Both the position numbers and the translations under genes were made by a program. Below are positions 56,451 through 64,000 of a stretch of 64,000 nucleotides of DNA, in pieces (positions within the stretch are counted from its first letter, which is position 1; the number at the start of each line of letters is the position of its first letter). The stretch comes from Ascaris suum. Taxonomy: Eukaryota > Nematoda > Chromadorea > Rhabditida > Ascarididae. Under the pieces are notes generated by a model, which was given only the letters and a program-made list of their open reading frames with translations, had not been told where the DNA came from and ran no database searches. The stretch spans positions 4,464,137 to 4,528,136 of the forward strand of contig CM024184.1 in assembly GCA_013433145.1 (NCBI GenBank), read 5' to 3'.

Positions 56451-59400
56451 ATAAATACACTCATGCAAAATAGAGGTCGTATGTGCTGTTATTTGCCAGC
56501 GACCTTGGATTCAGATTTTGATCGATTTTCAATATAAGCCAACGCAACTAAATATGCTAAGTGATCCGCATAGGCTTTTCAAGTGGCTTATATTCCGCCA
56601 GGGAATTCTGAAATATTTGCATTACTAGAAATAAATTTTTTTTTCTTGGAAAAATATATAAAGGCAATTTTCATATGCACTAAATATAGTCCCCCGATTG
56701 TTGTACAAAAATTATAAAATCAATATCAAAATAAGGCGGAAAATATAAAAATACTTGGATTGGGGGAGAGCGGTTCAACAGCATCACGCAGCGAGAATTT
56801 TCTCTTAGAGTGAAATTATATTCATCGGTGAGTCCAAGTTATTCTTAGCCGAAAAGGACTTAGAAGAGACCAATGACGGTTATGGAATGTCTCAATAAGC
56901 TGATGAAACGTTTGTGCTCTCAATAAGAAAGAGATAGGGCAAGGGATGCAGGAATTTCAGGGATTTATGGCTACTCCAAAACGCCTATATTCAACCAGTA
57001 CGAAAACCTAGCTTCCATACGATTCGCAAGAGAAAATAGTGCAGTTTTCTAATCTAAAATTTCAAGTAGAGAGAAGCAGTGAAAGATGAAACCCCCCCTC
57101 CCCCCTCCCCATTGGATGACCTCCCCTGCTGAACAAATACACTCATTCATAAAATTTATTCAAAGAAAAAAACAACTGTGATGACATAAATGAAAAAAGA
57201 TCAGCTGGAAGGTGCATAGTTTGCAATCGATAACATCAAAAAGCTGTAATTTCGCCCTTACTGAGTCCCTAAGTCATCTTTGTGCGAGGTGTTTTTGTGA
57301 GGGGCGCTTTCATGGAAGAAGAAATAGCGGTGAACTCCGAACTCCGAACATTAGTGCATAATCCATCCAGTTCGGTTCTTGAATATAGGCGTTAAAAATG
57401 CGCAGCTGAATATTTTTCACTAATGAAACAAATTCCCTTGAAAGAAAAAAAAAATCAAAATGCCGTTAAATAAGTGAAAAATGGTAATTGGCTTCGAATG
57501 ACAGAATGTGTATCATGAGAGTGAGGAAATGGAAAAGCGCATCATATGGGCTAGTGCGCTATGCGTTTCGAATTTATAGACGTTATCAAATTGGGTACAA
57601 AAAAAAAAACTCGACGACAGCAGTGGAAGCATCAGAATTGCTAAGTGCAAACAACATTACCTTCGAATTGATGAACTTGAATTGTCTCGAGAAAAAACGG
57701 CGCAAATGTCCATGTTTTGTATTAGCTCATAAATAGTTACATAACTTCGAATTTAACAGTATTGATTTCCACAATAATTCAGCATTCGATAAACTGGCAA
57801 AGTGCAGAAATAATTTTTCACGTATATATGCAAGATTTTGGAATATAAATACACAACGTTGCAGTCGTCTCTAAGATTGATCTCGTATAACTCTATCGAA
57901 ATAGATAATCTCAAAGTTTTTTTTTAAAATATAGGTAGTTATACCTATTAAAAATTTTATACTTTTCAGGTGAATTCGCAAATACACATATATCTTTATG
58001 TAAAGAGACCGGCTTGCACTTCACGAATCTTCAAACGCATCAAATATATCTAGTAGCTGCCGGGATTATTTCGCAATAGATTGACCTCAGTGCTATCGAG
58101 AGTACCGCAGCAATGTTTATTTGAAGACTAGTTTGCCTCGTGTATTACAGACTCTAGAGTACAGGCTGAGATAGTATGGGCTCAGGGATCGCCGTCCAAG
58201 AAGACCCCCATCTCGAAATCTTAGTAGTTCCTGAGGTAGAGAGCGAAACCCCAAGCGTAAGGGTACGAATTCTTCAAACTACACTGGACTGAAATTGATA
58301 TGAAAATGCAAGAGCTTTACGTTCAGTGTAGAATATATAAAAATATGCCTCTAAACAAATGGAAAAATAGTGCTAATTCCAAACAAGTGAAAGTAACCGA
58401 GTTGACGGACCAATGATATGTTCTTTTTGAAATTTTGGGGTTTCATAAGCGTATAGATGATAAAAATATTGGTGCATATTTTTGAAAGATTAACTTCATA
58501 TATCGTCAATATATGAAAGCAATAAGCGCCAGAAACGCTACACATTCCTCGGCGTCTTAGTTGAAGAGATGAAAGTAAATTTTCCGCGATTACTAGCTAT
58601 CGTCCATATAATATTGAAGAAAATCGAAATCTTCAAAAAAAAAAAATTTAAATCGTTTTATTGAATTCGATAGACGGAATATAATAAAACTAATAACGAA
58701 GCCTTATTCTTAGTCATGAAATCGAATTCGTAATGCAACAAAGCCGTATTGAAGTCGAAATGCCAATCAAACAAAGGTAAATACATGTCGGTGAAACTCA
58801 TATAACATTCCTCTTTTTGTGATGTCATTCATATGGTTAAATGTTTGCAACAAATTTTAAAGAGTCAGGAAATAATTTTCTCTGCAAGCGAATAGGTGAT
58901 TTGAATTCTCAATGAGGAATTTATTTTCAACTACGTCGATATGCCGATTGAATAATCGAAGGAATGAAAAATTTTGCTGAAGGCATCGAAATGAGTTGAG
59001 TTTTTTGCACGTTGCTCATTTGATTAAATAATTTCTTGGCTTGCCTTCGGTAATAAACATGCCTAACAATAGGTAATAATAAATATATAAGACGAAGCAT
59101 TGATATATTAGATAGATGCAGCATCTTAACATTTTATTTCTTTTGGGAAAAATTTGTTTTTTTTTTTGTCTGATGATCCAGCTGCTGTAAAATGAAAGCA
59201 TAGCTGATGAAAAGCGCGAGAATATTTTTCAACCTCTATAAATGTATATAGGATCTTTTGATATTAGCTAGTCAACGTGGAATTTCGTTTATGAGGTCAC
59301 CTGTTTTACCTAATCTATCCGTCAAATTTTTTAGCTCTTGCAGCGGTAATTTCCGATTCAAAACATGACCACACAGGCATACGCACAGACAGAGACGGAT

Positions 59401-60244
59401 TGATACATAGACAAAAAGCCAGATGAGCGCACACACGCGCGCAGCGAAACAACGTTGCCATTTTGCATCTGTACAAAGCAAATCTGCTGAAGCACAAAAC
59501 AGATGGGGATTTGTGGTGCAAGAACTAGCTTATATATGACTAGAATTGGTTTGTTTTCTTTTGCGGCTAAAAAGGCGCAAAACGAAAATCTGAACGGTTG
59601 CAAGATTCGTGCAAACTTTTTGAACCGCGATGCATCCATAGCCCCTCATAAAGCAGCTAGACAAACTTGGAAGCCTATATGGCAGACTCGGTAATCCATT
59701 GTTTCAGTAGTTCTCACGCTGAAATTAGCTGAGAGAAACGAAGACTCAAAAATACGTGTGAACAGACGTCCTCCGAAGTCAAATTTGCGTGCGGAAAGCT
59801 GCAAAGACGATAATAAAATTGATCAATGAACCTTATATTGCAATTGAGAGTGAATAATGAAATTGGGAAAGGAAGAATAATACGCAGACGCTGAACAAAT
59901 GAGCACCTCCAATTGCACCACAGCTGGTGTGCTATAGCTCCGTTATTGCAAGGTTGTAAACTTCGAAAATTACACCTCAGTATGCCGTTGGTCCACAGTC
60001 TGAATAGTACGTATAAAACATGATATACCTATAATCCCCACCGTTCCTCATTTCCCCAGTCTCCCAGCCTGTTTGCAGCATTGCAGCCGGAGGCTACTTC
60101 TTTACAGCTTTGCATGGCCGATTGCATAGAGTGCATTCTACGTTTTATGACTGGGACATCCTACGTAATATATCCCCGTATATCCCCGCTACATGTGAAG
60201 CATGGAGAATGTATTGCAGAAGCAGAAGGAATGATCTGATACAG

Positions 60245-60480
60245 ATTCAAATTTGCTTCGCATGGTCGGAAACGTTGAAAAATTGCAAATGACTCAGGAT
60301 AAAGGAGAATTTGAGATGGACCAGAAAGCAGCTAATTTCCTATGGCTAACATTCGTCTCGCTAACATTCGCCCTAGGCATTTTCTCCCGCATACACGCGA
60401 AACGATTGAGTAGAAGGAAGAAGGGCTGGGAAAGTCTTGAACGGAAAAAAAATGCATATGTATATGAGGATGGGGAGTGA
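60245..60480 (+). CDS. Probable terminal exon or small single-pass membrane protein ORF
   Basis: The open frame follows the acceptor GATACAG and ends at TGA (60480). From the Met at 60316 it reads MDQKAANFLW, then a hydrophobic segment LTFVSLTFALGIF, a basic block HAKRLSRRKKG and an acidic end VYEDGE. It could stand alone as a 54-residue membrane protein or be the 3' exon of a plus-strand gene: entry is in phase 1, and a frame upstream of it (MADCIECILRFMTGTSY from about 60114) does not join in phase. The local base composition is less AT-rich than the surroundings. Product not recognised. Confidence 0.33.
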
Positions 60481-61064
60481 ATTTGTTAAGGAATATATCT
60501 AAATATTGCATATTTGCCTACGTACGTGTATGTGCAGATACGGAGGAGGAGAAATTTCAGCAAATAAATTACAACATTAATGCTCTATGCATTTGTATAT
60601 AAGATAAATGGTAGATGTAATCTAAAACATATTCAAAGCATGTGACATTTATGGAAATGAGGACGATTCGGGGCAAATCTATGGCGTAGAGTATCAAATT
60701 CCCTTATTACAGCTTCCCATACAACAAAAAATATGAGCACATGCATAGATAGGAGTATACAGATAGGCAAAGGAGAACCGTGGCATGAGATCGTAACAGT
60801 ACAAGTTTGAGTAATGCGCAAAAACGAGTAAAAATGGGATTGACGAAATGGGAAGGGATCAGTATCATTGACGGAGCAGGCGCGAATGACCGTTGCACTG
60901 AAGATATATCGCTATGGTTTAATTGCAAATTGCATCGTTCTCATAGCACTTCCGTTCTAGCGTAAACGAGAGCAAAGTGATGCCTATTTATGGGCGAAGC
61001 AGTCAATATATCAAGAGTTTTACAATTTATAGGGCTGCATCAGCGATGCAAAAACTCTAAGAAC

Positions 61065-61258
61065 TTAGTGGGACAATTTGCAAGATCTCCCGCCTTCAAT
61101 ATCTGAGCGGTTGTACCCGTCGTGCTTATGAGACAACAATTTACTGGTTTGCGGATTATCGAGAGATCGTATTGGCGATGCAGGATGCGGAGGGTGGAAG
61201 TGGAGAAGTGTACCGGTAATATTAGGAAATGCATGAGGAAAATTAGATTGCGACAACT
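61065..61258 (-). CDS. Probable terminal exon of an unrecognised minus-strand gene
   Basis: It follows the acceptor GTCTCTTAG, enters in phase 1 and runs 63 residues to TAA. It is hydrophilic with a P/H/S-rich composition (HFHPPHPASPIRS, DNPQTSKLLSHKHDGYNRSD) that looks like a cytoplasmic tail. An upstream minus-strand frame at about 61790-61620 (LANLKHRLSRARAAARRRNS) can be joined only with a weak donor (TTA|GTGTGG, phase 1). No start exon or family was recognised. Confidence 0.33.
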
Positions 61259-61499
61259 CTAAGAGACATTACACTAAGGGCATTTTCTTTATGCATGAAA
61301 AGCCAATTTGCCTTTTTATCTAAGCATTAGCTATATGCACCACATTCTTTTCATATATAAATATATTCATTTTTGCAATCGAAACTATACACGTCAATAG
61401 CTCTTCGTAAAGCCTTTATTATATATTCTTTAATGTACCCCCATGTTCATCGTAATAAAAAGATGCCGCTAGAAAACTATTCTTATAAGCTTCGTGATG

Positions 61500-64000
61500 A
61501 TCTCAAGCGGGCTGTCTAGGGCGAAATAGTCCTCGACTGTAGTTGTTCGGGCTGAGATTTTTCCACTTTTTGGTAGTGCCAAAACGACACACATTTAGTA
61601 AAAACCGCAATTCAAATTTCATGTTTTGGTTGTTTTCCCACACTAATGGTTAGTGCGCAACGTCCTGAAACTGAATTGCGGCGACGAGCCGCAGCTCGCG
61701 CTCTAGACAACCGATGCTTTAGATTTGCAAGATACGATAGGCTGATCGCGACATAGCGCAATCGAGATTCAGGAGTACCTCATAGAATTTACGCTTCAAA
61801 TAGAGTTGACAAAGTTGAGAAATTACCACACTTAGCGTATTGTAGCCAGAACCTGTAATTTTGTGCTCCTGTCTGGAAATCTATTATATCCTATATTCAT
61901 CCTACGTTCGTCTATTCCACGAGGGTTCAGTGATCGGATAGAGAAGTGAATTTTAAAAATTGAAATGCTTGTTAGAGTTGAATTAAATTTGAAAAATTTA
62001 AATTAAGACTACTCGTTACTGGTTAAAAGAAATAAGTCCCAAGAGGAAAAAAAAAACTTTCACAAGTTTATACAGATGTAATGATTGACGCAAACATATA
62101 TTCACCAATAATCTACGCCCAAAGAGGAAATCTCTTCGGACATTAGCGATTGCAGTGCTATTTACTATTAATTACTGATAATTGGCATTGTGTAATTTTA
62201 TTTGAAAGAATGTGAACTGAAGGGTTCAATCATAGTTTCGTTCGATGCATTTTTGTTAGTGAAATACAAAATGATCTGCGTTTGCAATATGTAGGCACAT
62301 TTTTGCTGCTTACTGCGAATCCCATAGCACCTCAAATGACTTCATTAAACGATTCAAGAGTTAGACTTGACCGAATTGAGAAATTCAGTACTCATAAAGT
62401 TCTGAATTCTGCGAATCCGGTGTTAGTGATTATTTGTCAAGCACGAAGAATTCACCATCGTTCTATAAAGTAAAGAGTTTCGGTGCAAGACAGAAAAAAA
62501 AACCTACATCATGAAGAAATAGACTAGTTCGAGATGTCTAGCGATAAATGTATGGTTCTTGTTGGGTTCTCTAGACGATGTTATCGAGTCGACTTATCAT
62601 ATCTTCAACGCCGAAATATTGCAAATTGTTATAGTTTTAATCAATATTACAGTTTATTCATTCATCGTTTAGTTTTGCTTATTGCGCGGTCGGTTTGAAG
62701 AGGCGTCCGAGCAAAGTCTTCGGCTTTGACCTGCCGAGTCATTCCGTCCAGTGGTCTCATCAGGACGCGGACGGTGGAACAAGTCGCATGGAACAACGGT
62801 AAATCGACTCGTCAGTATCCGATGGGCAGGAGACGAGCCTAAACCCTCACCTTCGCGCTACCTCACAACTTCAGCTAAACGGAAGTGGTAGTGATATGAA
62901 GAGACATTTATTCGTAATGAATACTTGGTCGATTCAAGTAAACAAGTAAAAAGTACAGTTTAATCAATTATAGTCAACAAATATTGCAATAGTGCAAAAA
63001 ATGAAATTGAGAGTAAATATTGTAAAATTTGAAAAGCTCTTCAAGTTGATAATATCGAAATTTTTTTATTAATAGAAAACGTGCACATTGGATTATAGAA
63101 AGATCAAATATAAATTTGCAACGGCTCTCTTTTAGCGATTAAAAAGTAATAAAACTTGTATAATTGATACTTTATTGCTTATTTTTTTCAAAAACAAGAA
63201 CAAAAAACAGGTTTATGGGGAACTCAGCTCTAAAAGAACGAGCATAAATCTAGATGAGCAACTACCCTTATTACACAACTGTTCTTAATGCAATTAGTCT
63301 ATGGCGTAAAGCCCCAGTCGAATAAATATCCTATAACTTGAATCCATGAAACAAGTGAATATGATGGATGTGCTTTCGTTTCGACAAATCACATAGCGCA
63401 TATAAGAGTAATGCGAAATACCTGGCTTTCCCTTGCTCTATCTCTGCTACTTGATTATTCAAAAATATTGGTTACTAACACCTTATATAGAATTATAGAA
63501 ACAAACCACATAAAAGAAAATAGCGCCTTTACAATCTTTATGCAATCAATGCTTTTTGTATAACGAAAATACGCTTCAGACTGATATCAGGCGAAAAAAT
63601 TTTGCTCGAAGATTTTATGAATGGTTGGTTTGATTGAAATACAAATGCGTTTTTAGGTATATATTATTATTGGTTGGTAAATAAGCGAAAAATTGGTTTT
63701 TCTCACGATCACAAAACGGCACATCATACATGCTCTTCCATTTGTTACTTAATATTTTCGTTTCTTCATTGTTGGACTGAACTTCATAAAATGTGATATC
63801 CAACATGAAAAATATAAATAAACTCATCTATACCAGCTATATTCGTTTTGCGAACATAGCGATCGACTGAAAAGAGTAAATTGGAAAAGAGGGATGTATG
63901 TGCCGCTCAACGAGCAATCTACTTTTAAAAAAAAGTCGTTGAAATCGTCAAAAGATAATTCAATTTTTTTTTCGATATTTGTGCGTTGTTTACTATATGA
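61500..64000. other. Right-hand end of window, mostly unassigned
   Basis: It contains the minus-strand Arg-rich open frame at about 61790-61620, a GC-richer block at about 62690-62870 with a long open frame on minus, and a dispersed repeat copy (62849-62923). No complete gene was found; a gene on minus may begin beyond the window. Confidence 0.4.
62849..62923. repeat. Dispersed repeat, copy 2 (~75 bp)
   Basis: It matches 25531-25603 in the same orientation over about 75 bases, sharing CGGAAGTGG and ATTTATTCGT(A/T)ATGAAT. It abuts a GC-richer segment (about 62690-62848) that may be the rest of the element. Confidence 0.5.

Larger units (their letters stand above)
46600..60000. other. Long AT-rich interval upstream of the GPCR gene
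   Basis: No gene is firmly supported. A possible GPCR 5' exon lies at 47335-47142. Other contents: polypurine stretch 47048-47100, repeated TTTGTCTCAAAT-like motifs (about 48090-48310), a pyrimidine-rich tract 51355-51455, C run 52563-52574, AATATCTAA repeats (about 55540-55630) and ATTGACG repeats (about 56343-56450). A plus-strand open frame at 57509-57736 (ATG start, basic) is unremarkable. This stretch should include the GPCR promoter. Confidence 0.5.

Overview
The window looks like nematode nuclear DNA. It is AT-rich, and its genes are split by introns of 0.2 to 6.5 kb. Splice acceptors are mostly of the short TTTCAG / TTTTCAG type, and four very long uninterrupted (TA)n tracts are present. 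No prokaryotic gene layout, rRNA, tRNA or CRISPR array was seen. The species cannot be named from this sequence; a parasitic nematode with long introns is plausible (inference). Almost all coding sequence had to be assembled by hand from short exons, so the models rest on reading frame, splice sites, matching intron phase and family motifs. No search was run.

Four genes can be supported. (1) 252-3089 (+): a 242-residue Lys/Arg-rich RS-domain protein without an RRM. (2) 22290-10892 (-): a GILT-family thiol-reductase-like protein of about 314 residues with an N-terminal membrane anchor; it has the CQHG signature, but its active site reads CPDT instead of CxxC. (3) 35914-30047 (-): a BTB/POZ protein of about 324 residues with a Cys/Arg-rich putative zinc-binding C-terminus. 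(4) 46544-36441 (-): a seven-transmembrane peptide-receptor-like GPCR of about 364 residues, most like the nematode DMSR (myosuppressin/FMRFamide-type) receptors. Genes 2 to 4 lie in the same orientation. The GPCR and BTB genes are only 527 bp apart from stop to start, so they could be co-transcribed.

Weaker gene evidence: a plus-strand pair of exon-like frames at 29.07-29.71 kb, tail-to-tail with the BTB gene; a plus-strand terminal exon or small membrane ORF ending at 60480; a minus-strand terminal exon at 61258-61065; and a small signal-peptide ORF nested in the largest GILT intron (16850-16527).

Layout: 0-3.4 kb RS gene; 3.4-10.9 kb mostly intergenic with a degenerate 90-bp tandem repeat and poly-G/C runs; 10.9-22.3 kb GILT gene; 22.3-29 kb AT-rich spacer; 29-30 kb probable end of a plus-strand gene; 30-35.9 kb BTB gene; 36.4-46.5 kb GPCR gene; 46.5-60 kb mostly featureless AT-rich DNA; 60-62 kb two probable terminal exons; 62-64 kb spacer. 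Apart from the possible GPCR-BTB operon, nothing ties the genes into one pathway.

The most unusual non-coding structures are near-perfect short hairpins inside introns (34182-34246 with a second hairpin right beside it, and 17673-17728). In these, nearly every departure from perfect pairing is a G:U wobble, as expected if the RNA fold is conserved.
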